Assembly: GCA_021108275.1 (NCBI GenBank)
Contig: JAIORD010000033.1
Coordinates: 62,001 to 126,000 of the forward strand
Source of the DNA: Methanococcoides sp.
GTDB lineage: Archaea; Halobacteriota; Methanosarcinia; Methanosarcinales; Methanosarcinaceae
Reading direction: 5' to 3'
DNA: 64,000 bases
Notes under the pieces: model-generated
The model's database searches: none
What the model was told of the DNA's origin: nothing
Seen by the model: only the letters and a program-made list of their open reading frames with translations
In this document: positions 7,438-15,324 of the stretch, piece after piece
Layout of the letters: each line of letters opens with the position of its first letter
How positions within the stretch are numbered: position 1 is the stretch's first letter
Made by a program: the position numbers and the translations under genes

Positions 7438-7914
7438 TAGCACTCCCCCTGCTAATATTAGATATGCATTGACATTTATTTAAGAGTGTTGCAATCATTG
7501 GAATCGCATTTTATTGCCACAGGTATAATTTGGCTCACGTTATCGTTTCCGATAAGCAGCATCGCAACCCTCTTCGATCATTTAACCATCTTCATAAAAA
7601 TAATGAACGAAACAAACGTTCCTTTATTTATCAAAAGCAGGTTCAACTGTGGACTGTGAAATGATCAATTCAGTCTATTACCACTGGCCATGATCAATTA
7701 AGGTCTAAAAAGATTACGAAATTAAAAAACTCTCCAATCTCTTCCCTACATGAGCATTGAGAGAAAGATTGGAAGTGTGGCTATAATAACTATGTTCAAT
7801 AGAGGGGGTACTACATGAAAAACGAAATATTGGCCAATCTGAGTAGGGCAAATATTTGAAACTTTGCCCTGTCCAAAGTGTAAAAAGCTCACTCGGAAGG
7901 GAGGATACAACAGC
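7438..7914. other. Gene-free stretch with a relic tail and a zinc-ribbon scrap
   Basis: Near 7729-7772 the minus strand holds a short copy of the dispersed tail (SFSLNAHVGKRLE). From about 7867 the plus strand can be read as LPCPKCKKLTRKGGYNS, a Zn-ribbon-like scrap such as begins many transposases, without a usable start. A 15-codon frame behind AGAGGGGGT at 7815 ends early. The right half looks like eroded mobile DNA; the left half should hold the cytochrome promoter. Confidence 0.35.
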
Positions 7915-8412
7915 TTAACCTTGATTCTTTTTTAAATGATCGATCTGATCGTATATATTTTGAATTAATTCTTCGAACTTATTGATCTCTGAGAGATAAT
8001 TTTCATAAGTATGTAGTTTAATCTTTTGTTCTTGGGTAGTGGCATTGCCTCTGTATTCTTCTATAAGAGGATCAATTTTCGTTTTTGCAATGTCTAATTC
8101 GGTTTCAAAGCTGTTCCTGATCTGGATAGCAAAAGCATCTAACAGATTTTTTTCCATATGCAGATATGTCTTGCGGGATCCGGGCTTATGCAACCTTTTT
8201 ATACTCCAAAAATTCTCAATGTTTTTGATCTTAAGGCTTATAGAAGCAAGACTATACCCTGTCCTCTCTGCCAGTTCCTCCATACTTATTGCATCGGATT
8301 CAAAGTTAAGTATCGATAGGATTTGTGCAGTGGAATTATCAACTCCGTAGCCCTTAAAGATCTCATGACCAATGTCAATTATCTTTTTTTCAATATCATT
8401 CATTTTACTCAT
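7915..8412 (-). CDS. GbsR/MarR-family winged-helix regulator
   Basis: The 165-residue protein matches the GbsR branch of MarR-like regulators: an N-terminal helix, a winged helix at about 25-95 (EELAERTGYSLASISLKIKN as helix-turn-helix, then HKPGSRKTYLHM as wing), and a C-terminal dimerising coiled coil (IKLHTYENYLSEINKFEELI). It lies 46 bp downstream of the SMR exporter gene on the same strand, so the pair is probably one operon in which the regulator senses the exported cation or an osmolyte. The ligand is unknown. Confidence 0.8.
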   Translation of the reverse strand: MSKMNDIEKKIIDIGHEIFKGYGVDNSTAQILSILNFESDAISMEELAERTGYSLASISLKIKNIENFWSIKRLHKPGSRKTYLHMEKNLLDAFAIQIRNSFETELDIAKTKIDPLIEEYRGNATTQEQKIKLHTYENYLSEINKFEELIQNIYDQIDHLKKNQG

Positions 8413-8458
8413 CCACGAATCTGAATGTTTTCTAATAAAATATTGGTGTAATGCATGA

Positions 8459-8776
8459 TCAAGCTGATACCAATTTTAAACCACCGATCCCAACAGCAAT
8501 CAGTCCAATGAAAAATATCCTTGATAAATTCATTGATTCGTTGAAAAGGACTACTCCCAATACTGTTGTCCCAATGATCCCAATACCTGTCCAAACTGCA
8601 TAGGCGGTCCCAACAGGCAACGTTCTCAAAGTTCTTTCCAATAAATACATGCTTAAAATTAAAGTAATTACTGTAAACACTACTGGATAAAACTTGGTTA
8701 AACCATCACTATATTTCAGTCCAACTGCCCATCCAGTTTCAAATATTCCTGCAATTAATAAGTATATCCATTCCAT
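8459..8776 (-). CDS. Small multidrug resistance (SMR/EmrE-like) transporter
   Basis: At 105 residues with four membrane helices this is a full-length SMR protein. It has the conserved helix-1 glutamate in AGIFETGWAVGLKYSDG (E13, proton and substrate binding), the WTGIGIIGT stretch in helix 3, and LFNESMNLSRIFFIGLI in helix 4. SMR proteins work as antiparallel dimers that swap protons for quaternary cations or guanidinium. The GWAVGLKYS type of helix 1 is closer to the SugE/Gdx group than to EmrE, so guanidinium export is possible. An AGGT precedes the ATG. It leads the operon with the GbsR-like regulator. Confidence 0.88.
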   Translation of the reverse strand: MEWIYLLIAGIFETGWAVGLKYSDGLTKFYPVVFTVITLILSMYLLERTLRTLPVGTAYAVWTGIGIIGTTVLGVVLFNESMNLSRIFFIGLIAVGIGGLKLVSA

Positions 8777-9146
8777 GCATATTACCTTTTAGTGTTTTTA
8801 ATAAATATTAAAAGCTAATAATACAGATGTTTTATTTATAGCCTTTGGCAAAATGAAACTGTTTAATTAGACAATTATGTAATGGAAAATAACTTTAGAA
8901 AAGCCCATTTTTCCATTCAACATAAGACATATCAATGATCTTCTTCCACAGAAGATTAGTATCATCTCTTTTACCCACATAGACAGGTCTTGCAAAATAA
9001 CATACAGAACCTCACACAATACCAAGCAAGTTACGCATAGGAAACATTAATTCTAAATGGGTACAACACCCCAGAACTTTGTTCTGATCAATAGGATAAA
9101 CAGTCTTTTATGCGAATACCTTTTATTTTTAATATGGGGGAAATCG
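8777..9146. other. Intergenic region between divergent genes
   Basis: This 370-bp AT-rich stretch separates the leftward SMR operon from the rightward DUF4097 gene and should hold both promoters. I see no coding sequence, hairpin or repeat that I can support. Confidence 0.3.
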
Positions 9147-9974
9147 ATGATGAAAATATATCATATTGCATTTTTGATGTTGGCAGTATTTCTCGTTACT
9201 GCTTTTTCCGGGTGTACAGGGTATGGCCCCGAATACGGGTCCGAAGAGATCGAAGATTTCAATGGCGAGTATGAAGCAGGTAATGATACTGTTTTGATGG
9301 TTATCAATGTAAATGGTCAGGTCAAAATTAATAGCTGGGAAGGCGATACGGTCATATTGGAAGCTACAAAAAGGACCCGATATGGAAAGGACGAGCTTGA
9401 TAAAGTTGAGATTATTGTTACTGAAAGCGATAATGAGATAAAGATCGAAACAACATTGAACGCTTTTGAGGATGCCAGGGTTTCTGTTGATATGGATATA
9501 AACGTTCCAAATAATGTTCCCGTTGATCTTGTGAAAACAACCAATGGAAATATACAAATTTTAGACACAAAAGGGGATACTACAGCAGCAGGTACCAATG
9601 GAGACATAGTGATAAGGAATGTTGATGGATATGTAAAAGCGAGTACAACCAACGGTGGAATAGATATCCGAGGAACAACAGGAATCGATGACTTGGAGAC
9701 AACAAACGGAAAGATCGATGCACAGATATTTGACTTTAAAGATGATGTAGATATAAAATGTACCAATGGTGGTATTACTCTTTCTATAGATCCGTCACTC
9801 AATGCTGATATAGAGGCGAAAACAACTAATGGTGATATTTCAGTGAACGACATAGCATTGGTTTTAACGGGAATAGAAAAAACTCACATGGAAGCGATAT
9901 TAGGAAATGGTGGAAATAAGATATACATAAAAACCACCAATGGAAATGTGAACCTTAACGAACTTGTCGTTTAA
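9147..9974 (+). CDS. DUF4097 lipoprotein with TTNG repeats
   Basis: I start at the double ATG 9147/9150, preceded by GGGGGA, rather than at 9057. The N-terminus is a lipoprotein signal (VFLVTAFSGCTGYG), so the mature protein is probably tethered outside through its Cys. The body is a right-handed beta-helix-like DUF4097 domain built on repeats with TTNG or CTNG turns (TTNGNIQI, STTNGGIDI, TTNGKIDA, CTNGGITL, TTNGDISV, TTNGNVNL) spaced about 20-25 residues apart. Such domains look adhesin-like, but their function is unknown. It stands alone. Confidence 0.85.
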   Translation: MMKIYHIAFLMLAVFLVTAFSGCTGYGPEYGSEEIEDFNGEYEAGNDTVLMVINVNGQVKINSWEGDTVILEATKRTRYGKDELDKVEIIVTESDNEIKIETTLNAFEDARVSVDMDINVPNNVPVDLVKTTNGNIQILDTKGDTTAAGTNGDIVIRNVDGYVKASTTNGGIDIRGTTGIDDLETTNGKIDAQIFDFKDDVDIKCTNGGITLSIDPSLNADIEAKTTNGDISVNDIALVLTGIEKTHMEAILGNGGNKIYIKTTNGNVNLNELVV

Positions 9975-10186
9975 TTAAGGTTCCTTCTTTTTCCATATTT
10001 ACCTTGATCACTTGCTCCAACTCTGAGAGTGAAAGTGGTCGAAATTATGAGGAGCATAAAAAAGAAGAGAAGTTACTGTAAAGGACTTCGATAAACCCAT
10101 GGTTTCAAACGATCACTATATGTGATCTAATGCAATCGCTTAAATTCTGAGTTTCTTCGAGATCCCCCTATAGTCTACGAAACGAT

Positions 10187-10489
10187 TTAGCTTTTTAGCA
10201 ATGTGGACCCTTTGACGGTCTCTTCTATTGTCAGTATAGGAGTGATCTTTGCGGTGTGATGCGTTAACATCGGCGGTTTTAAGAATTCCGAAATTGCCAT
10301 CAAACTGTCTGATTCGAGGATGAAATAGAAAATATGCTCGTTAGGGCAAACATATGCTCCATTTATTTTTACACCCAGTTTCTCTGCTGAGCTTTTCATT
10401 TCCTCAGCCCATTGCTTCATTTCTGCCTTGTATTCGTCTCTTGCAAAACACTGTTCAGGCGTATGCTCAAGACTGATCATAAATAACAT
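10187..10489 (-). CDS. Small ferredoxin-fold protein (DUF3303-like)
   Basis: The 100-residue protein reads as one beta-alpha-beta-beta-alpha-beta domain: MLFMISLEHTPEQC at the front, an amphipathic helix (EMKQWAEEMKSSAEKLGVKI), then VCPNEHIFYFILESDSLMAI and a closing ITPILTIEE strand. The VLESD-type segment followed by a helix resembles DUF3303 and other dimeric alpha-beta barrels. There are no obvious catalytic residues. It is monocistronic and close to the yggS promoter region. The family call is tentative. Confidence 0.6.
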   Translation of the reverse strand: MLFMISLEHTPEQCFARDEYKAEMKQWAEEMKSSAEKLGVKINGAYVCPNEHIFYFILESDSLMAISEFLKPPMLTHHTAKITPILTIEETVKGSTLLKS

Positions 10490-10737
10490 TCTTTATAACC
10501 CCCATAAATATTAAACAAGATTAGTATTTAGTATATTGGTTATGTATCTGTAGAAATATACTTCTGAATTTGGCTTTGTAGAAAGCCTATTTCTAATTTT
10601 TGCAAAAAAAGAACGACAGTAATCTGCTGAAACAAACGAACGTTTTATATGAAACTCATTGCATTTGATTCATATAGACCACAATTGTAATCATTTAAAT
10701 AAATTATATTTTTAATAAAATCGTATTGGGAATATGA

Positions 10738-11388
10738 ATGACAGTCGATGAAAATATAAAAAGGATCTTTAACGAAATTGGAAGAACAACGCTTGTCTGC
10801 GTCACCAAGACTATCGACCCTGAGAGGATAAACGAATCCATCAGAGCCGGAGCAACCATCATAGGGGAGAATAGAGTTCAGGAATTCGAGGATAAATGTG
10901 CTGAGATCCTTCCCTGTGAAAGGCACCTCATAGGAAATCTACAGACGAACAAGGTTAAAAAAGCCGTTCAGCTCTTTGATGTGATCCAGTCAGTTGACTC
11001 CCTGAAATTGATACAGGATATTGATAGAAAAGCCGAAGCCATTGAAAAGGTACAGAAGGTATTCCTTCAGGTCAACATAGGCAACGAGCCACAGAAATTT
11101 GGCTTTGGTTCGGATGAGATCGGAAAGGTGATAACGCAGATCCATTCCCTCAGGAATGTTCAGGTGAAAGGACTAATGTGCATACCTCCTTTTGTGTCCC
11201 CTGAGCAAACACGTTCATATTTCAAGAAGATGAAAGCACTTTTTGATGAGCTGAAGCAGGTAGATCAGGATAACATCGATATCCAGGAACTATCAATGGG
11301 AATGTCCAATGATTACAGGGTTGCCATCGAGGAAGGAGCTACAATGGTACGCGTTGGTTCTGCAATATTCGGGAATAGAAAATCCTGA
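10738..11388 (+). CDS. YggS/PLPBP family pyridoxal-phosphate homeostasis protein
   Basis: The family pattern is clear: LVCVTKTIDPERI with the PLP-binding lysine K24, GENRVQEFEDK, HLIGNLQTNKVKKA, then VNIGNEPQKFGF, GLMCIPPF, ELSMGMSNDYRVAIEEGATMVRVGSAIFG for the phosphate site. The fold is a TIM barrel like alanine racemase's N-terminal half, without catalysis of its own. It buffers PLP and affects amino-acid pools. The length (216 residues) is normal and all PLP contacts are present. The upstream region is AT-rich, with GGGA before the ATG. It stands alone and is convergent with rsgA. Confidence 0.93.
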   Translation: MTVDENIKRIFNEIGRTTLVCVTKTIDPERINESIRAGATIIGENRVQEFEDKCAEILPCERHLIGNLQTNKVKKAVQLFDVIQSVDSLKLIQDIDRKAEAIEKVQKVFLQVNIGNEPQKFGFGSDEIGKVITQIHSLRNVQVKGLMCIPPFVSPEQTRSYFKKMKALFDELKQVDQDNIDIQELSMGMSNDYRVAIEEGATMVRVGSAIFGNRKS

Positions 11389-11465
11389 ATATACTATTAA
11401 TTATCCAATTGGACAATCGTAACTGTATGGCAGATCGGAGTATTTGATGAAAGGATCATCGATAC

Positions 11466-12563
11466 TCACGGCTTCCCGGTAAACTCCCGATATTTTCTCG
11501 CACCTTGTGACATTCCCTTATACTTTATCTTCTCAATTCCTTTCAGGCCAAGCTCAGCTTTCTCTGACTGGAAGGTAAGTTCAGCGGTCAATTTGTGGTA
11601 ACTGTCAAGACGCTCCTGTGGGATAAGCCCTTGATGCACCGCTCTTTGGACAGCGCAATGAGGTTCATCATGATGTGTACAGTCCTTGAACCTGCACCCC
11701 TGGGCCAGATCAGTGATATCCGAGAATGTCCTGTCAATTCCGTCAGAGCTGTCTCCCAGTTGGATCTCACGAATGCCGGGATTGTCAATGAAGATCCCGC
11801 CGTTTGGAAGAAGGAACAGCTGTCTTACTGTGGTAGTATGTTTGCCTTTATCATCATCTTCCCGAACACCAAGGGTCTTCTGTATAACCTCACCAAAAAA
11901 AGCGTTGATAAGTGTGGATTTGCCAACCCCGGATGAACCGATGAGCGCCACCGTTTCAGCAGGGTCTATATAAGGAATCAGCTTGTCCAGCCCGTCCTTT
12001 GAAAGAGCACTTATAGCAATGACCGGGACATCACCTGCAATTTCCTGCGTTTCTCGTATCAGTTGTGCCGGATCATCAACAAGATCGATCTTATTAATAA
12101 GAATAACAGGGTTTGCACCGGATGAGTAAACGATAGTCAGATACCTTTCAAGTCTTCGCAAATTAAGGTCATTTCCAACTGCTGTAACAATGAAAATAGT
12201 ATCGATATTTGCAGCTATCACCTGTTCATCACTGCTATCTCCAGTAGAGCCTCTTGCAAGACAGGTCTTCCGGGGCAGGATATCCACTATAGTGTATGAG
12301 TTGATCTCAGCCTGGTCCAGCAGAACAACAAAATCTCCGACAACCGGCTGCTTGCCAACCCTGCGCATTGCACCTGAGATCGCTGCCTGTACCATAGCAC
12401 CCAGAATGAGAATATCGCAGACCGTCTTATGTTGAGCTGCAACTCTTCCAGCTATGTATGGACCCTTGTAAGCAGAGAATGCCGTTTCAAGCCCATCATT
12501 CCACCCCGGGATCACTTCAAGGTAAGGTTCATCAGGGTTTTCAGATTTTAATCGATCATCCAT
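11466..12563 (-). CDS. rsgA: Ribosome small-subunit GTPase RsgA
   Basis: This 365-residue protein has the circularly permuted GTPase order: NKIDLVDD (G4) and SALS (G5) come before [14 protein letters not shown] (G1) and [10 protein letters not shown] (G3). An N-terminal OB-fold domain ([13 protein letters not shown]...) precedes it, and the C-terminal zinc site is visible in [16 protein letters not shown]. RsgA checks late 30S assembly in bacteria; in archaea it is patchily found, so lateral gain in the lineage is likely, although codon use looks like its neighbours. The gene is monocistronic and convergent with yggS. Confidence 0.92.
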   Translation of the reverse strand: MDDRLKSENPDEPYLEVIPGWNDGLETAFSAYKGPYIAGRVAAQHKTVCDILILGAMVQAAISGAMRRVGKQPVVGDFVVLLDQAEINSYTIVDILPRKTCLARGSTGDSSDEQVIAANIDTIFIVTAVGNDLNLRRLERYLTIVYSSGANPVILINKIDLVDDPAQLIRETQEIAGDVPVIAISALSKDGLDKLIPYIDPAETVALIGSSGVGKSTLINAFFGEVIQKTLGVREDDDKGKHTTTVRQLFLLPNGGIFIDNPGIREIQLGDSSDGIDRTFSDITDLAQGCRFKDCTHHDEPHCAVQRAVHQGLIPQERLDSYHKLTAELTFQSEKAELGLKGIEKIKYKGMSQGARKYREFTGKP

Positions 12564-12732
12564 AAACAGTAATTCTTTTTTTAACAGGTATAGGTCTTTT
12601 GGGTTGTGCCATCGTTCCTTAACATATAAATAATGTAAAAGATGAATGTTATTGGGGAGTTTAGATCATCTTATTGACATAGACCATATCTTACATATCC
12701 CCACAGCTAAAAATAAATGGAGATGTAAGCCA

Positions 12733-13014
12733 ATGCTATCGAAAATACCTATAGACATATCAAAGGTCAAACCTGAAGACATCAACAAAGAGATCCTTCG
12801 TGCAGCCATAATAGCTGAACTGGATGCGATAAATCTTTATGAGCAGATGGCTGCGCTGACAGATAACAAAGAAGTGAAAGAAGTACTTCTGGACATCGCA
12901 AAGGAAGAGAAGACGCATGTCGGGGAATTCCAGACACTCCTGTTAAGAGAAGATGAACAACAGGTACAGGAAATGGAAAAAGGCAAGCTTGAAGTTGATG
13001 AGATGACAAAGTAA
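12733..13014 (+). CDS. Mini-ferritin (encapsulated-ferritin-like), first paralogue
   Basis: I start at the ATG 12733 with GGAGAT upstream, giving 93 residues. The core (AELDAINLYEQMAAL...AKEEKTHVGEFQTLL) carries one E...E and one EE-x-x-H motif (E29, E37, E58/E59, H62). This is half of a four-helix ferritin and the hallmark of encapsulated ferritin-like (EncFtn) proteins, which make the diiron site across a dimer. A charged tail (DEQQVQEMEKGKLEVDEMTK) follows and could be a docking peptide. No encapsulin shell gene lies in the window. It is 14 bp upstream of its shorter paralogue. Confidence 0.82.
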   Translation: MLSKIPIDISKVKPEDINKEILRAAIIAELDAINLYEQMAALTDNKEVKEVLLDIAKEEKTHVGEFQTLLLREDEQQVQEMEKGKLEVDEMTK

Positions 13015-13028
13015 AGGGGGAAAAGCAA

Positions 13029-13298
13029 ATGATGTCAGAAATGCCGATCATACCCGAAAATCTAAGTAAGGAAGATCTCGACAAGGAACTTATCAGAATT
13101 GGCATGATAGCCGAGCTAGATGCTGTTAATTTCTATGAACAAATGGCCTCCCTTACAAAGGATGAAAACCTGAAGGCAGTGCTTCTGGAAGTGGCCAGAG
13201 AGGAAATGGTACATATCGCCATGTTCGAAACAGTATTAATGGAAGTTGATGACGTGTATCTCAAAGTTCTCGCAGATTACTCACTCGCAAGGAATTAA
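13029..13298 (+). CDS. Mini-ferritin (encapsulated-ferritin-like), second paralogue
   Basis: This 89-residue protein shares the E-x7-E...EE-x-x-H core of its upstream neighbour (AELDAVNFYEQMASL, AREEMVHIAMFETVL; E29, E37, E58/E59, H62), so the pair are tandem duplicates that have diverged. Its C-terminus (DDVYLKVLADYSLARN) is shorter and aromatic rather than charged. The two may form a mixed dimer. A strong GGGGGA ribosome site precedes it. The gene is 18 bp upstream of the FMN protein, so a four-gene run through the carbonic anhydrase homologue is likely transcribed together. Confidence 0.82.
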   Translation: MMSEMPIIPENLSKEDLDKELIRIGMIAELDAVNFYEQMASLTKDENLKAVLLEVAREEMVHIAMFETVLMEVDDVYLKVLADYSLARN

Positions 13299-13316
13299 GT
13301 TTTCAGGAGATCGATC

Positions 13317-13892
13317 ATGAAAGTTGTTGCATTTAATGGAAGTCCAAGAAAAGAAGGAAATACATCACTTTTACTCAAACATGTCCTTACTGAACTTGAA
13401 GACGAAGGTATTGAAACTGAGATCATACAGATAGGTAGCAATACATTGAGTGGATGTACCGCCTGCATGAAATGTTTTGAGAACAAAGACGAGCAATGCG
13501 TCATAAAAAGTGACATCGTAAATGATTGCATTAAAAAAATGAAAGAGGCAGATGGGATAATCATTGCAAGCCCCACATATTTTGCAGATATTAATGCAGA
13601 AACTAAAGCCCTTATAGAAAGAGCAGGATTTGTGGCGAAAGCGAACGATGATCTCTTCAAACGCAAGATAGGTGCTGCTGTTGTCGCTGCCAGACGGGGA
13701 GGTGCAATTCATGCCTTTGACTCGATCAATCATTTATTCACAATATCCCAGATGATAATTCCAGGTTCAAGCTACTGGAATATTGGACTCGGCTTTTTAC
13801 CGGTAGATGTTGAGGGTGATATGGAAGGGATACAGACCATGCAAACCCTCGGTAAGAATATGGCATGGCTTCTGAAAAAGCTCAATGATTAA
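13317..13892 (+). CDS. NADPH-dependent FMN reductase / iron-sulfur flavoprotein-like
   Basis: The N-terminus (VVAFNGSPRKEGNTSLLL) is the FMN phosphate loop of flavodoxin-like reductases, and IIIASPTYFADINAETKALIERAG is the second flavin-binding block. Residues 43-57 hold C-x2-C-x2-C-x7-C (GCTACMKCFENKDEQC). This resembles the compact cluster motif of Methanosarcina iron-sulfur flavoprotein (Isf), although the last spacing is longer. Isf-type proteins reduce oxygen or peroxide, or pass electrons from ferredoxin. Together with the mini-ferritins it suggests an iron/oxidative-stress operon. AGGAGA precedes the ATG. Cluster binding is inference. Confidence 0.85.
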   Translation: MKVVAFNGSPRKEGNTSLLLKHVLTELEDEGIETEIIQIGSNTLSGCTACMKCFENKDEQCVIKSDIVNDCIKKMKEADGIIIASPTYFADINAETKALIERAGFVAKANDDLFKRKIGAAVVAARRGGAIHAFDSINHLFTISQMIIPGSSYWNIGLGFLPVDVEGDMEGIQTMQTLGKNMAWLLKKLND

Positions 13893-13919
13893 GCTGAACA
13901 AGATCATTGCGGGGATATA

Positions 13920-14435
13920 ATGATATTAAAATTCAAAAACAAGGAACCTTCGATATCTGAAAACTCATTTGTTGCAGGGTCCGCAGATATCATAGGTGAT
14001 GTAAAAATTGGAGAAGACTCAAGTGTCTGGTTCAATGCAACCATCAGAGGAGACAAGGATGAGATCATTGTCGGTAAAAAAAGCAGCATTCAGGACAATT
14101 GTGTTATACACACCGACCCTCCCTTTAAAGTAAGGATCGGAGACAATGTTAGCATCGGTCATGGAGCCATTCTCCATGGTTGCACGATAGGTAACAATGT
14201 CTTAGTGGGAATGAACTCAACTGTTCTTGATGGTGCAGAGGTCGGAGAGAATTGTATCATCGGTGCCAACGCCCTTATCCCACCTGGAAAGATAATCCCA
14301 CCTAACAGTGTTGTCACCGGAGTTCCCGGGAAGATCAGAAGGGAAGCAAATGCTGAAGACATACAGATGATAGCTGAAAATGCAGCCGAGTATGTTAGAT
14401 TGGCAACCGAATACAGAACAGCACTGAACGAATGA
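13920..14435 (+). CDS. Gamma-class carbonic anhydrase-like protein
   Basis: The protein (171 residues) is a left-handed beta helix made of hexapeptide repeats (VKIGED, VRIGDN, CTIGNN, AEVGEN) with a C-terminal helix. Zinc ligands fit H64 (CVIHTD), H81 (IGHGA) and H86 (LHGC), with the conserved R43/D45 of IRGDKD. It lacks the acidic loop and signal peptide of Methanosarcina Cam, so it belongs to the cytosolic CamH-type group, which may or may not hydrate CO2. It follows the FMN protein by 27 bp with its own GGGGAT. Acyltransferases share the fold, but the His set favours gamma-CA. Confidence 0.87.
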   Translation: MILKFKNKEPSISENSFVAGSADIIGDVKIGEDSSVWFNATIRGDKDEIIVGKKSSIQDNCVIHTDPPFKVRIGDNVSIGHGAILHGCTIGNNVLVGMNSTVLDGAEVGENCIIGANALIPPGKIIPPNSVVTGVPGKIRREANAEDIQMIAENAAEYVRLATEYRTALNE

Positions 14436-14456
14436 ATTCAGATAGATGGTGCGAAG

Positions 14457-14490
14457 ATGCCTGCTTTTCTCAGGAAAGAAGAGCAGGCAT
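14457..14490 (+). terminator. Hairpin after the gamma-CA gene
   Basis: ATGCCTGCTTTT (14457-14468) pairs with AAGAGCAGGCAT (14479-14490) around a 10-base loop, giving a 12-bp stem with one G-T. It starts 22 bp after the stop of the carbonic anhydrase homologue. No long T run follows, so it could be a processing or stability stem rather than a terminator. Confidence 0.4.
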
Positions 14491-14689
14491 GGATAGACTG
14501 GGTCTTTGCTGAACTACATGCTCACCTGAAAAGATCCCAGTAGATAATTTTTTGATAATTGATGCTAGCTGATATTTTTTGCCATTCGATTTCTCTTCTT
14601 GTTAGCACTAAATAACAAAAACGAATTGAACTGGAAATATCCAATATTTTCATTACACATATTTTGAAGATGAACGTTAAGTTTATCTG

Positions 14690-14713
14690 CATTATGCATT
14701 ATAATGCATAATG
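14690..14713. promoter_or_regulatory. 24-bp perfect palindrome over the DUF134 start
   Basis: CATTATGCATTA followed by TAATGCATAATG is a perfect 24-bp inverted repeat with no spacer. It covers the start codon region of the DUF134 helix-turn-helix gene (ATG 14704 or GTG 14713). Such a site is what a dimeric regulator would use to block its own transcription or translation. Binding by the DUF134 protein itself is inference. Confidence 0.6.
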
Positions 14714-15258
14714 TGGGACGGCCAAGAAAAAGAAGAATGGTTAATTTTGACCACGATGTAAGGCATTTCAAACCCTCAGGCGTTTGCCTGAAAGATCTGG
14801 AAGAGGTCAACATAACCATTGATGAACTGGAAACCCTCAGGCTGAGCACTCTTGAAAAAATGAAACAAGAAAATGCAGCTCAGACGATGCAAATACACCA
14901 GTCCACCTTTCAAAGGACGCTCCAAAGAACATTACAGAAAATTGCAGATGCACTAGTAAATGGAAAATCAATACGAGTAGAAGGAGGAAATTATACAATG
15001 CCAGGAAAAGATGGAACAGGACCTATGGGACAAGGACCAATAGGAGGACAAAATAGAGGACAGAATGGAGGAATGGTCGGGGGACAGAACCAAGGCCGAG
15101 GACAAAGAGGATTCCGCGGTGGAAAAGGAAGTGGGATTGCCGGACCCGGAGGAGAATGCAAATGTCCAAACTGTGGTTATGAACAAACTCATCAGCTAGG
15201 AATCCCCTGCGCTCAGGCAAACTGCCCGGAATGCGGAAAACCTATGATCCGAAAATGA
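14704..15258 (+). CDS. DUF134 helix-turn-helix protein fused to a Gly-rich DUF5320-like tail and zinc ribbon
   Basis: Residues 4-95 are a DUF134 regulator (VGRPRKRRMVNFDHDV, then DELETLRLSTLEKMKQENAA and the IHQSTFQRTLQRTL recognition helix). Homologues start MGRPRKRR, so the GTG at 14713 may be the true start rather than the ATG at 14704. From about residue 99 comes a tail that looks like a separate small protein, with MPGKDGTGPMGQGP then Gly/Gln repeats, the DUF5320 style. The end is a Cys-rich ribbon (CKCPNCGYEQ...CAQANCPECGKP). In other genomes these are separate neighbours, linked to NifX/NifB-like metal-cofactor proteins. Here they are one chain. The start lies inside a 24-bp palindrome. 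Confidence 0.85.
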   Translation: MHNVGRPRKRRMVNFDHDVRHFKPSGVCLKDLEEVNITIDELETLRLSTLEKMKQENAAQTMQIHQSTFQRTLQRTLQKIADALVNGKSIRVEGGNYTMPGKDGTGPMGQGPIGGQNRGQNGGMVGGQNQGRGQRGFRGGKGSGIAGPGGECKCPNCGYEQTHQLGIPCAQANCPECGKPMIRK

Positions 15259-15324
15259 TCATGAGGAACATTTAACTTCAGCCACACAAAAACAAAAGAA
15301 GAAAAATCAACAAATGGGATCAAA

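Noticed and set aside
7815-7862. 15-codon frame after AGAGGGGGT (MKNEILANLSRANI)
   Set aside because: The ribosome site is good but the frame ends at once and nothing in the frame continues; probably a deleted gene's start or chance.
9317-9853. 178-residue minus-strand frame rich in Ser/Val/Pro
   Set aside because: It mirrors the TTNG repeats of the DUF4097 gene on the other strand, which has a signal peptide and ribosome site.
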